This document shows positions 18,301 to 26,098 of a stretch of DNA of 64,000 nucleotides, in pieces (the first letter of the stretch is position 1; every line of letters starts with the position of its first letter). The position numbers were made by a program, and so were the translations under genes. The DNA is from Psychrosphaera haliotis (GTDB taxonomy: Bacteria > Pseudomonadota > Gammaproteobacteria > Enterobacterales > Alteromonadaceae). The DNA is taken from the NCBI RefSeq assembly GCF_039523615.1, contig NZ_BAAAFQ010000001.1, positions 372,001-436,000 of the forward strand, given 5' to 3'. The notes under the pieces were generated by a model. The model was not told where the DNA came from, did no database searches, and saw only the letters and a list, made by a program, of their open reading frames with translations.

Positions 18301-19047
18301 TGTAAAATCCGGTCGGATCTCTTCAAAGCCTTTGATCAGCTTACACTCTCTAATCCATTCATCCACTTTGGTCGGGCTAAGTTTTGTTTCGCCAGGTGTT
18401 ACACCATCTTCTTCTAAAATCGCGGCAACCATTGCTTTAATGGTTTCCATTTTTCCTTCTTTACTATGGACTGCCTTTGCTAACTTCTCTATGTGTCGTA
18501 AATTGTTCGAGCCATCACATAAACTAAAAAGACGAGCGTAACCTGGTAAATCTCTATGTGAGGCAAGAATTGACCTGTCGTTTTGGATAATAGCTTTAAA
18601 CTCTTTGGTGTTTAATTTACGACTACACAAAATACCATCACGTTTGATAGTTCGAACTAACTCAACAGGATTTGCAGCGTGCTGACCTTCCAACATGCCC
18701 GCGCTTAAATAATCGGTTAATTCAAAGGCTTTATTGATCAATCTATAGTCAACACCTTTACCTGACGAAGTTAACACCACCTGGCAAACATCTGAATCTT
18801 GCTCACCTCTAAGGTATTCGTAAATTATGTAACTATTAGATTGTGGCAAATACCAACGTTCAAACGAATCACGGGTAGCGGGTACTACACGACTCGGGTA
18901 TTCACCATAAAAAACAGGAATAAGACGCTGCAACGTTGTTTTACCCGACGCGTTTGTACCACAGATATTCGTATGACCGTTTAGATTTAGTTCTACCACT
19001 CCGGTCATATGGGTATTTATAAGAATTATCCGATTTAATGCTGGCAT
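15367..19047 (-). CDS. SMC-like ATPase, DUF3584 (PF12128) type, first gene of operon
   Basis: A 1226-residue protein with split ATPase heads and long coiled coils. The N-terminal head has Walker A GTNASGKT (residues 30-37) and the DUF3584 hallmark YLP (66-68). Coiled coil runs from about 240 to 530. A small globular hinge-like domain follows around 535-600 (FPGEGTLLEFLRSEKPGWQQ), then a second coil to about 930. The C-terminal head carries an unusual signature SSSHG (1112-1116) and Walker B AIIHWPIDELG (Asp1146, Glu1147). SMC ATPases compact or extrude DNA loops. A good GAAGGGA ribosome site precedes the ATG at 19047. The operon order here is SMC, E-like, F-like, the reverse of MukFEB, and no Toprim nuclease (JetD/MksG) is adjacent. 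Confidence 0.82.
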   Translation of the reverse strand: MPALNRIILINTHMTGVVELNLNGHTNICGTNASGKTTLQRLIPVFYGEYPSRVVPATRDSFERWYLPQSNSYIIYEYLRGEQDSDVCQVVLTSSGKGVDYRLINKAFELTDYLSAGMLEGQHAANPVELVRTIKRDGILCSRKLNTKEFKAIIQNDRSILASHRDLPGYARLFSLCDGSNNLRHIEKLAKAVHSKEGKMETIKAMVAAILEEDGVTPGETKLSPTKVDEWIRECKLIKGFEEIRPDFTKLEASYTDYNQILIRLAELKHQISIDQTVLSSNKSELEGAILQNKMDAQQLESQWSEQRDTLNQSLSAAKSDVEIYTSKLDEVESVYDTWQDKEIETHKDNLEKLPRWNSELSSAESRLSLLTEQHQDVEGRYNKQLLEIREQHADELEAYKEQKESLKDLRTEKVQQQNQQLTSLESKFKGEISQLNSDFKEQKVEIDLEITKLTTLANNVGFTQQEQQQIELLEQTINEATELEDLAREKHKQVNDELAKLKSERHQQDLVLQAARQEVAQQQTSLNELNSVIFPGEGTLLEFLRSEKPGWQQSIGKVINPALLRRKDMQPSLVEDENSLFGLNIDADNIELPSECANESDLQTKLHDLELAIKESLEAQHKEETSLAELNNALRAAEVNLAKVQSDVNNALQNRKRAVADKSASTQAFQIAQKERKQHYQKQISSLKSNLQSLQLKQDEALEDVADQQRDAEMELKTHWQNLVNDIEQQLAQVESHITQCQVSLKTELKQLEKWQKDELNNRGVDVDDIGDLKRKIKTLKADITETEKQRNQVLEFNVWYQTNYVKQKVTWQQQLSDARQLESQSKRDLDKALNTYKQTASSIKTTQNEAEKSLKHLLEQEYQAQSVLAQMRKLKLTDSVPQLENGSISQRLNEATSLMAQREEQLSAIKHYVESFDQKIAAQSGTGFYDAWERSRELCSVIDEEGVRHVDPVKLVPELDQLINGLIPQKLNSIREQGRIFGLALSEYYKILKDIEKHIGLQSERISKEVDEELFLDGVSDSAVKIRSKIDELEFWPDLQRFSELYGKWIEAGAHELPTDEYAASMRRVIDILGKAALAGGISKLLDIELHIKESGRDLIIRTDRQLNESSSHGMAYLILCKFLLAFTRLLRGPSSAIIHWPIDELGTLHQSNIKKIFDACQNNQIHVVGAFPNPESEVLSLFKNRYLIDKQKKQLQVVEPKVSPISERIKAKMKSESSNEVSA

Positions 19048-19092
19048 TTTATCCCTTCAAACTATTTTTATTCTAATAACTAAACACAACAA

Positions 19093-19112
19093 CGCCGCTA
19101 ATGAAAGCGGCG
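19093..19112. terminator. hairpin between bamC and the SMC-like operon
   Basis: CGCCGCT (19093-19099) pairs with AGCGGCG (19106-19112) around AATGAA. On the minus strand it lies just after bamC and is followed by a T/G-rich stretch. It probably ends dapA-bamC transcripts, possibly incompletely. Confidence 0.6.
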
Positions 19113-19149
19113 CTATTTTAATACTGACTTGCGTTATGCTTTAAAGCAA

Positions 19150-20232
19150 TTACAACTCAATCTCTTCTTCTTTCACAACCTTAATAATTAGATTGTAGAT
19201 TTCTTGAACTTGACTCTGTGGTAACGGTTTACCTTCTTTATCGGTAAACTGAATATAGACACCATCAATAGTCGTAACCAATACAGCCTCGTATTCACCA
19301 GCATCTAAAGATAATTGGTTTTGGTACTCTGAGCCAAACGCTGAACCCCAAATAGACTTGTCATTCTTATCATACGTCAAGGTATATAAAAATAGCTTTT
19401 TGTCTTCTTCTTCGATATTAAAGCCAAGATCTTCTAGTACATCTTCTAACTTCTTAAAGACAAACAATATATCTCGTTGTGATGTAATAACACTATCGCC
19501 AGCTGGGTTAGTTCCCAATACTAAAGATACGTCAGTTAATACACGCTGTTTTTGCACTACAACTCGATATTGGTAATCTAGTTCTAACGAGAATTGATTT
19601 AACATTTCTATAGCTAACTGCTGAGTTCGATACTCTTTGCTGAACTTTGGAGCATGTGTCTTGCTTAACATTTCAAGTTTAACTGGCGTTACAAAAGCTT
19701 CTCCGCTTCTGCCGTGAGGTTGAACATTATAAGTCAGATCAAAAACGAAACGCTCAGTTTCTACTTCGCGAGTCCAAAACCAAAACCCAACTTCCACCGT
19801 TTTTATAACTTCAATGCGATGGCTATCACCACTATTAAGAAGGTTATAGCCGCGACTATTAATTAAACCATTTACGCCTTGTTCAATAAATGGAGAAAAG
19901 TCGTCTACTTGTTGAGGCTTTTCCAACATAATTTTGTATGGATGGCTATCATCTGAGTTTACCCAACTCCCCTGAAATATTTCCAATACGCTTGATGGTG
20001 AGGTAATTACTTCAGAATTTTTTGCAGTTTTACTATTGTTAGCTAAATAAAACTCAGTACTTTTAGCCGGTGCATTTAGGCTTTCTGGCACAACAAGTGT
20101 GTCTGTGCTTTGCTTTGTATTCTTGACATTTGGCGTATCTGTTAGCCAATTCTTAACCGATGTACAGCCTGTGGTTAACGATACTAAGGTAACCAATATA
20201 GCCGGTTTAAGATATTTCACGCACTTCTCCAT
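19150..20232 (-). CDS. bamC: outer-membrane protein assembly factor BamC
   Basis: A 360-residue lipoprotein of the BAM complex, which inserts beta-barrel proteins into the outer membrane. The signal ends in lipobox LTTGC (Cys23). An unstructured N-terminal stretch (residues 25-75) precedes two helix-grip domains. The recognisable segments are FIEQGVNGLINSRGYNLLNS and the C-terminal FTDKEGKPLPQSQVQEIYNL. It follows dapA by 7 bases, the same dapA-bamC pairing as in E. coli. It is an accessory rather than essential BAM component. Confidence 0.9.
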   Translation of the reverse strand: MEKCVKYLKPAILVTLVSLTTGCTSVKNWLTDTPNVKNTKQSTDTLVVPESLNAPAKSTEFYLANNSKTAKNSEVITSPSSVLEIFQGSWVNSDDSHPYKIMLEKPQQVDDFSPFIEQGVNGLINSRGYNLLNSGDSHRIEVIKTVEVGFWFWTREVETERFVFDLTYNVQPHGRSGEAFVTPVKLEMLSKTHAPKFSKEYRTQQLAIEMLNQFSLELDYQYRVVVQKQRVLTDVSLVLGTNPAGDSVITSQRDILFVFKKLEDVLEDLGFNIEEEDKKLFLYTLTYDKNDKSIWGSAFGSEYQNQLSLDAGEYEAVLVTTIDGVYIQFTDKEGKPLPQSQVQEIYNLIIKVVKEEEIEL

Positions 20233-20239
20233 CTTATTA

Positions 20240-21124
20240 TTATTTACTTTGCTCTAAAGCTTGTTTGATAATGTTATGATGATTTGGTTCCATCGTAACT
20301 AAAGGTAATCGAACAAAGTCAGAACTAATTTTGTTTTCTAACATCAACGCCCATTTTACTGGCACTGGATTAGGCTCAATAAATAGGTCGTTATGCAATG
20401 CTACTAGTTTCTTGTCAATATCGTTTGCATTTTGTTGCTCACCTGCCAATGCATATTGAACCATTTCACGCAGTTGCCCAGGTCTAATATTTGCAGTAAC
20501 AGAAATAGCACCATCACCACCAAGGTGTAAAAAATCTTTTGACGTTACATCGTCACCGCTAAACAATATGAAGTCTGGGTTTGCTTGTTTTAGTACTCTA
20601 ACTCTACTTAAATCGCCAGTAGCGTCTTTAATGCCAACAATATTTTCTACCGCCATTAGCTCCATTACCGACTGATTGCTTAAATCAACATTAGTGCGGC
20701 CTGGAACATTATACAAAATGATAGGTTTAGAAGACGCTTCTGCAATCGCTTTAAAATGCTGAATCATGCCTCTTTGACTAGGCTTGTTATAATATGGTGT
20801 TACTGTAAGAAAACCATCAATTTCTAAGTGATCATATTTTTGAGTCGTTTCTATTGTTGCAGCTGTGGAATTTGAACCATTACCAACAATAATAGGAAGA
20901 CGCCCATCGTTAACGTCAATACTATGAGTTAAAACCTGCATTTTCTCAGCTTCATTTAATGTTGCTGATTCTGCTGTTGTTCCAAGTATTACAAGTCCGT
21001 CGGTCTTAGAAGCAATATGCCACTCAATCAAATTAGTTAGACTATCAAAATCTACTTCACCATTGTTCAACATTGGTGTAATTAAGGCGACAAAGCTGCC
21101 CTGAAATTTTGCCTTTAAACTCAT
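20240..21124 (-). CDS. dapA: 4-hydroxy-tetrahydrodipicolinate synthase
   Basis: A 294-residue TIM-barrel enzyme condensing pyruvate with aspartate semialdehyde, the first step toward lysine and meso-diaminopimelate. Key residues are in place: Schiff-base Lys166 (IVGIKDATGDLSRV), Tyr138 (ILYNVPGRT) and the Thr pair 49-50 (LGTTAESATLN). A strong GGAGGA ribosome site sits 4-5 bases before the ATG. It is divergent from gcvR-bcp and cotranscribed with bamC. I see no lysine riboswitch in the 140-base leader. Confidence 0.95.
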   Translation of the reverse strand: MSLKAKFQGSFVALITPMLNNGEVDFDSLTNLIEWHIASKTDGLVILGTTAESATLNEAEKMQVLTHSIDVNDGRLPIIVGNGSNSTAATIETTQKYDHLEIDGFLTVTPYYNKPSQRGMIQHFKAIAEASSKPIILYNVPGRTNVDLSNQSVMELMAVENIVGIKDATGDLSRVRVLKQANPDFILFSGDDVTSKDFLHLGGDGAISVTANIRPGQLREMVQYALAGEQQNANDIDKKLVALHNDLFIEPNPVPVKWALMLENKISSDFVRLPLVTMEPNHHNIIKQALEQSK

Positions 21125-21264
21125 AATTCCTCCGTATATTTAGCAAGGTATGTTACTTAGGCACGTACCAATAAACAAGTAAGATATTTGCCAATAATGC
21201 GTTTTTATTCCCTTATGGTAGACTACTTGACCATTTTGAAAATAGAAGCGCTTTACAATTGCCT

Positions 21265-21819
21265 ATGACCACCATAAATACAGCTCCACAATACCTCGTA
21301 ATCACAGCTATTGGAGAGAACAAAACCGGCCTCGTTAGTGAACTCGCCGGGCTAGTCTATCAGTGTGGCTGCAATGTGGTTGACAGCAAAATGGCGATAT
21401 TTGCCAATGAGTTTTCTATAATCATGTTACTCGAAGGTGAGCATGTCGATCTACTTCAACTAGAAACTCAGTTACCGCCTTTAGCAATGAGTTTATCTTT
21501 GCTCACTATGATGAAACGAACGCAAAAGCGTCACTTGGCTGACGATTTAAACAATCACTATTTAATTTCCATAGATGGGCCTGATAAAGCAGGAACCATT
21601 AAGGTGTTTACTTCGTATTTAGCAAAGCAAGGTATCGATATTACAAGTTTGAAGTCAGGTACAGAGATACGACAAGGTAACAAATGGCAGTCAGCACAAA
21701 TTGAGTGCTTAATGCCAACGGAACAAACAGTGAACAGTATAGAAAGTGAATTTGTTTCACTTTGTAGCTCTTATGAGATGAGCTGTACAATTAGTCCAAT
21801 TACCATTGAAGTTAATTAA
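21265..21819 (+). CDS. gcvR: GcvR-like ACT-domain regulator (glycine cleavage repressor family)
   Basis: About 184 residues with two ACT domains. The first begins YLVITAIGENKTGLVSELAGL; the second begins NNHYLISIDGPDKAGTIKVF near residue 95. In E. coli GcvR binds GcvA and glycine to repress the glycine cleavage operon. No gcvA or gcvTHP is in this window, so the role rests on family and on the conserved dapA / gcvR-bcp neighbourhood. A TTG two codons earlier (21259) is an alternative start. Bcp follows 12 bases downstream with an AAAGGAG ribosome site. Confidence 0.85.
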   Translation: MTTINTAPQYLVITAIGENKTGLVSELAGLVYQCGCNVVDSKMAIFANEFSIIMLLEGEHVDLLQLETQLPPLAMSLSLLTMMKRTQKRHLADDLNNHYLISIDGPDKAGTIKVFTSYLAKQGIDITSLKSGTEIRQGNKWQSAQIECLMPTEQTVNSIESEFVSLCSSYEMSCTISPITIEVN

Positions 21820-21831
21820 AGGAGTAGTCTA

Positions 21832-22302
21832 ATGAACACATTAAAAGCAGGCGATAAAGCGCCAATGTTTAAACTTAATGACCAAAACGGTGAATTATTC
21901 GATTTAGCGGAAACGCTTAAAACAAGCCAAGTGCTGGTTTACTTTTATCCAAAAGCAATGACACCAGGTTGTACAGTACAAGCGCAAAACTTGCGTGATG
22001 TAAAAGCAGATCTTGAAAAATATAACACGGTTGCTGTAGGTATTAGTCCAGACGCTGTGAAACGATTAACAAAATTTACCGAAAGAGATGAATTGAATTT
22101 TCCTCTTTTGTCTGACGAAGACCATAAAGTTGCCGACGACTTTGGTGTTTGGGGCTTAAAGAAGTTTATGGGTAAAGAGTACGACGGCATTCATCGTCTA
22201 TCTTTCTTAATTGGGCAAGACGGTGAAATCAAACATTTCTTTAATAAGTTCAAGACTAAAGATCATCACCAAGCCGTACTTGATGTTTTAGCAGAAAAAT
22301 AA
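21832..22302 (+). CDS. bcp: thioredoxin-dependent peroxiredoxin Bcp, 1-Cys type
   Basis: A 156-residue peroxiredoxin that reduces H2O2 and organic peroxides. The peroxidatic Cys47 sits in MTPGCTVQAQNLRD. In E. coli Bcp the resolving Cys lies five residues later (CTVQAC); here that position is Gln52, and Cys47 is the only cysteine in the protein. It must therefore act as a 1-Cys enzyme and be reduced directly by an external thiol. The other Bcp motifs, NFPLLSDEDHKVADDFGVWG and YDGIHRLSFLI, are normal. It is the second gene of the gcvR-bcp pair and is followed by a clear terminator. Confidence 0.92.
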   Translation: MNTLKAGDKAPMFKLNDQNGELFDLAETLKTSQVLVYFYPKAMTPGCTVQAQNLRDVKADLEKYNTVAVGISPDAVKRLTKFTERDELNFPLLSDEDHKVADDFGVWGLKKFMGKEYDGIHRLSFLIGQDGEIKHFFNKFKTKDHHQAVLDVLAEK

Positions 22303-22432
22303 TAGCTGAATATAAAAACCTGAGTGCCATATTTAAATCCGATTTATCTGTCACTTAGTTTTTGAATTCATAACTCTCTGCAATATATTTATTAAAAAGT
22401 GTCAACGTTATTTAGACGAGGCATTAAAATGC

Positions 22433-22465
22433 AAAAAAACCCAATATTTATATTGGGCTTTTTTT
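22433..22465. terminator. terminator between convergent bcp and perM
   Basis: A-run and CCCAATA pair with TATTGGG and a T-run around a short TTTA loop. It is A/T-flanked on both sides, so it can serve both bcp and perM. Confidence 0.85.
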
Positions 22466-22512
22466 ATACTAATTTTTATTTTCAATAATTTAAACTATCT
22501 ATGACGGTGAAC

Positions 22513-23607
22513 CTACTTACTGCAATTTACTTCTTCTGTGCTAACGTCGTTACTCTGTGGTAGCTCTTTAACAGACCATGCATTGATTAGTGCTTTAACT
22601 AGTGACGCCAAAGGTATCGCAAAAAACACGCCCCAAAAACCCCATAACCCGCCAAAAAATAAAACTGCAACGATGATATAAACAGGGTTTAAGTCTACCG
22701 CTTCTGAAAACAATAATGGCACCAGCAAGTTACCATCTAGCGCTTGAATAATGCCGTAGGCAATCATAACGTAATAAAAATCAGGGCTTAATCCAAACTG
22801 AAATAAAGCAACACCTATAACGGGGATTGTCACTACTGCAGCCCCTATATATGGAATGAGCACCGATAAGCCAACCAGTAACCCCAAAACAGCAGCATAA
22901 CGCAAGTCCATAATGACAAACGCGATATATGTAGAAACACCAACCACAAGTATTTCAAATAACTTGCCTCGGATATAATTAATAATTTGTTGGTTCATTT
23001 CAGTTGATACTTGTGTGATCAAGGTTCGCTCTGTAGGCAACAACCGGTCGAAGCCAGCATAAAGTGATACCTTGTCTTTCAGCATAAAAAACACCATTAG
23101 TGGTACCAGTATTAAGTATATTAATAGAGCTACTAGATCTGTTACTGATGTCATAACACCTTGTAGCAGCTCTTCAAGAAAGGTAACAAAACGATTGTCC
23201 ACATTGCCCATGACCTTTTCTACTAACATAGGATCAATATTAGGGTATTTTTCTGGTATCTCTTGGATGAATTTTTTTAAATCATTCATCATCTCTGGCA
23301 GCTCTTTTACAAGACTGATGCTTTGTTGCCAAATGACAGGAATAACTTTAACTATAAGCGTGGTGAGTGCACCAACAAATGCGGTAATGACAATTGTTGT
23401 GCTGATATTTCTACTGAAACCTAGTCGTGATACACGCTTTACTGGCCATTCCAATAAAAACGCAAATACGACAGCTACTAGAACAGGAGTGAGTAATTTC
23501 CCAAACCAAAAAAAGGCTAACATCCCTAGCATGACTACCATAGCTAAGGTTACTGCGTTTGGGTCTGAAAAGTTTTTTCTGTACCACTGTCTTATCACTT
23601 CGAACAT
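22513..23607 (-). CDS. perM: AI-2E family inner-membrane transporter PerM
   Basis: A 364-residue polytopic membrane protein with about eight hydrophobic segments in the AI-2E (PF01594) layout. An N-terminal pair includes AMVVMLGMLAFFWFGKLLTP. A soluble helical segment follows near residues 85-135 (LPEMMNDLKKFIQEIPEKYP). The C-terminal helices carry the family-typical LVGLSVLIPYIGAAVVTIPV and GNLLVPLLFSEAVDLNPV. The family's substrate is disputed: AI-2 export or Na+/H+ antiport in some members. E. coli perM is the neighbour of bepA-yfgD, as here. Confidence 0.88.
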   Translation of the reverse strand: MFEVIRQWYRKNFSDPNAVTLAMVVMLGMLAFFWFGKLLTPVLVAVVFAFLLEWPVKRVSRLGFSRNISTTIVITAFVGALTTLIVKVIPVIWQQSISLVKELPEMMNDLKKFIQEIPEKYPNIDPMLVEKVMGNVDNRFVTFLEELLQGVMTSVTDLVALLIYLILVPLMVFFMLKDKVSLYAGFDRLLPTERTLITQVSTEMNQQIINYIRGKLFEILVVGVSTYIAFVIMDLRYAAVLGLLVGLSVLIPYIGAAVVTIPVIGVALFQFGLSPDFYYVMIAYGIIQALDGNLLVPLLFSEAVDLNPVYIIVAVLFFGGLWGFWGVFFAIPLASLVKALINAWSVKELPQSNDVSTEEVNCSK

Positions 23608-23632
23608 AATTGGCTATCCAACCTATATTATT

Positions 23633-23845
23633 TTAATCCAATATCTCAACGTTAAAATCCGAACCTTGAACGGATTGTTCAAAGCTTATATTTTCGGACT
23701 TTAAGTAACTAACAAAGTTTTTTAAAGTAATGTCATCATCCAAAATAAATGATTTTGTGCTTTTTTTTAGCAATTGTTGTTTAACTAGTACAAAAGCCAG
23801 TGGACAAGTTAGTCCTCTAGCATCAAACTGATACACAGAATTCAA
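23633..23845 (-). CDS. TusA/SirA-family sulfur carrier-like protein
   Basis: A 70-residue protein with the TusA signature FDARGLTCPLAFVLVKQQL. It includes the CP motif whose Cys15 carries a persulfide in TusA. TusA family members relay sulfur for tRNA thiolation or other pathways; several paralogues exist per genome, and this one lacks the usual second proline (CPLA rather than CPLP). It lies 25 bases upstream of perM on the same strand and may be cotranscribed with it. Confidence 0.8.
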   Translation of the reverse strand: MNSVYQFDARGLTCPLAFVLVKQQLLKKSTKSFILDDDITLKNFVSYLKSENISFEQSVQGSDFNVEILD

Positions 23846-23933
23846 AATTGGAGCCTTTTGGCAATTTGCTCTATTTTGGGTAGTCTACACCTAAGATTGT
23901 GTTAATGCAGTAAACCTATTGAAAAAGAGAATT

Positions 23934-24596
23934 ATGGGCTTATATCCAGATAAATACGGCTTACCAGATGAAGCCGAGATCAAAGACATAAATGCATTTA
24001 AGAAAAAAATAAACTGGGGCGAAATTCCAGCTTTTTTTCAACTCGTCGGTAAATCCATAGCCGATGCCGAAGGGTTTATACATTATGGTTTTGACAATGC
24101 ATTCAAAAAAATCGTTGATCGGAAAAACTGGAATTATGAAAAATTAGGTATACCTGTCAATGCAGATAGGACAATGGCAGAGCACGCACTTGAGCCGATA
24201 AGACGTCCTAAAATTTGTTTGTATCATGTGTTTAATAAAACTGGGTATGAACTTTTAGCATTTCCATACGTCAAAAGTGTATTAATTGATGAGTTTAGAG
24301 AAAATGATCCTAAATTAGACTTTCGTCGATGGGATCCATCTCAGATGAAAGTACTCGTTAGAATTCCAGAACTGCATAAGTTTATTGCCTTTACGCTGGT
24401 AAATGGTGATGACGCAGACATGGCTTTAATAGTTCATGCACATAACGTGGTAAATCGAATGATTTCAATGTTAGAGAATGAAGTAGATGTACACGAAATA
24501 CGTGGTTTAAGCATTGATCAAGGTTTTAAAAAGCAAAGCCTAAGCCCCGACGACACACCGGAAGATATTATTATCGAAAACCAAAAAAAAGGATAA
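23934..24596 (+). CDS. protein of unrecognised family
   Basis: About 220 residues with no signal peptide, membrane segment or motif that I recognise. It begins MGLYPDKYGLPDEAEIKDIN and contains DAEGFIHYGFDNAFKKIVDR. A conserved-looking AEHALEPIRRPKICLYHVFN follows, then FPYVKSVLIDEFRENDPKLD. The C-terminus is polar and acidic (SPDDTPEDIIIENQ). Composition suggests a soluble cytoplasmic protein. I prefer the ATG at 23934, preceded by AAAGAGA, over a TTG five codons upstream. The gene ends 11 bases before bepA, so cotranscription with bepA is likely. Confidence 0.7.
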   Translation: MGLYPDKYGLPDEAEIKDINAFKKKINWGEIPAFFQLVGKSIADAEGFIHYGFDNAFKKIVDRKNWNYEKLGIPVNADRTMAEHALEPIRRPKICLYHVFNKTGYELLAFPYVKSVLIDEFRENDPKLDFRRWDPSQMKVLVRIPELHKFIAFTLVNGDDADMALIVHAHNVVNRMISMLENEVDVHEIRGLSIDQGFKKQSLSPDDTPEDIIIENQKKG

Positions 24597-24607
24597 AACA
24601 ACGCCTT

Positions 24608-26098
24608 ATGCAGTTCTCTTTTCAAAAGGTAGTTAAAGCTAAGTTTAGTTCTATATCAGCCGCCGCCATTTTTATTTTTTCCGCTTCGGCACACTCTATG
24701 ACCGTAGACAATGAATTGCCCGATCTAGGCGCATCGGCTTTAAGTACATTATCGATAGAAAAGGAGAAGCAACTAGGCAACATCATTTTTGACCAATTGA
24801 GAGGCCAAACCGCTATTTTGCAGGATCCTATTATTATTGAATATATTAATGATCTGGGAAATAGATTAGTGGCGAAGTCAAATGATGTAAATTTCCCATT
24901 CACTTTTTTTGGTGTTAACAACAGTCAAATAAATGCCTTTGCTTTTTATGGTGGTTATATTGGGATACATACTGGCCTCATTGCAAAGTCTGAAAATGAA
25001 AGCCAACTCGCTTCAGTAATAGCTCATGAAATTGCTCACGTAACACAACGACACCTTGCAAGAAGCAAAGAAGCGGCATCAAATAGAGCTCCTTTAACAC
25101 TAGCGGGAATTGTAGGCTCTATCATTTTAGCCGCCGTTAGCCCTCAATTAGTTATGGCTTCTATGATGGCAACAACTGCGGGTACGCAGCAAGCCATGAT
25201 CAATTATACAAGAGGTAACGAGCAAGAGGCAGATAGAATTGGCATGAATATACTGGCTAATTCTGGTTACGACCCATATGCAGCTGCTGAATTTTTCACA
25301 AAACTACAAGAACAAGTGCGCTACAAAAGTGACATTCCTGCATTTTTAATTACCCATCCTCTTCCTGATACGCGTGTTACCGATGCAAGACTTCGTGCTC
25401 AGCAATATGAAAAAAAGTTCTATACCGACTCACTTGATTTCTTATTAGTAAAAGCTCGTATAGATGCAAGATATGTAAAAAGCCAAGCTGATAACTCAGA
25501 CACAACAAATTTAGTAGATAGAATAAAAAAGACGAGTGGTAATAAACGGTTTGCGCTTCAGTACCAGTTACTCCTTACCCTAGTAGATAATAAGAAAATT
25601 GATAAAGCATTTGAAATATGGGAAAAACTTAACGAATACGCACCTGGCAACTTATTCCTTTTAGATACCTACTCTGACCTTGCTATAGCTGCGGAGACAC
25701 CTGAAGTTGCGCTTGATGCCTTAGCAAAGGCTTATAAAAACAAGCCTAACAACTACGTGGTAACATTAAATTACGCCAACGTCGCATTAGATGCTAAGCA
25801 ATATGACAAAGCGATTGAGCTATTAGAGTATTTCTTATTAAAAAAGCCAAACGATTTATTAGCCACTCAAATGTTAGTTGATGCATACAAAGACGCTAAA
25901 AATATGGCAAAATACAATATCACTAAAGGTGAGTTATACGCACTCATGGCTCGCTACAACGAAGCTATTACATTTTTAGATAGAGCGTTAGCAATGATGG
26001 GTAAAACTGATAAAGCCGAAGTAAGCCGAATTCAAGCGTTAAAGTACCAGTACCGAGAACGCCAGCAATATATAAAAGACATTAAAGGAACCATTTAA
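24608..26098 (+). CDS. bepA: beta-barrel assembly-enhancing protease BepA (M48 peptidase with TPR)
   Basis: A 496-residue periplasmic metalloprotease and chaperone. An N-terminal signal region (AAAIFIFSASAHS) is followed by the M48 domain with HEIAH (His140, Glu141, His144) and third ligand Glu205 in NEQEADRIG. The regulatory His loop is ITHPLPDTR. From about residue 275 the protein is helical TPR (LDALAKAYKNKPNNYVVTLN and repeats). BepA degrades or rescues stalled LptD/BAM substrates, complementing bamC in this window. The last base of its stop overlaps the start of yfgD (TAATG). Confidence 0.93.
   Translation: MQFSFQKVVKAKFSSISAAAIFIFSASAHSMTVDNELPDLGASALSTLSIEKEKQLGNIIFDQLRGQTAILQDPIIIEYINDLGNRLVAKSNDVNFPFTFFGVNNSQINAFAFYGGYIGIHTGLIAKSENESQLASVIAHEIAHVTQRHLARSKEAASNRAPLTLAGIVGSIILAAVSPQLVMASMMATTAGTQQAMINYTRGNEQEADRIGMNILANSGYDPYAAAEFFTKLQEQVRYKSDIPAFLITHPLPDTRVTDARLRAQQYEKKFYTDSLDFLLVKARIDARYVKSQADNSDTTNLVDRIKKTSGNKRFALQYQLLLTLVDNKKIDKAFEIWEKLNEYAPGNLFLLDTYSDLAIAAETPEVALDALAKAYKNKPNNYVVTLNYANVALDAKQYDKAIELLEYFLLKKPNDLLATQMLVDAYKDAKNMAKYNITKGELYALMARYNEAITFLDRALAMMGKTDKAEVSRIQALKYQYRERQQYIKDIKGTI

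Noticed and set aside
13502..19047. Complete Wadjet (JetABCD) defence system
   Set aside because: The SMC-, kite- and kleisin-like genes are present, but no JetD-type Toprim/DUF3322 nuclease is adjacent: the neighbours are a NUDIX hydrolase and bamC. The location among housekeeping genes argues against a defence island.
21125..21264. Lysine riboswitch upstream of dapA
   Set aside because: The leader is only about 140 bases, is shared with divergent gcvR, and shows no lysine-riboswitch core or anti-terminator.
23072..23704. 210-codon plus-strand open frame opposite perM
   Set aside because: It is antisense to a convincing membrane transporter, has no recognisable domain, and its composition is that expected of the complement of a hydrophobic protein.
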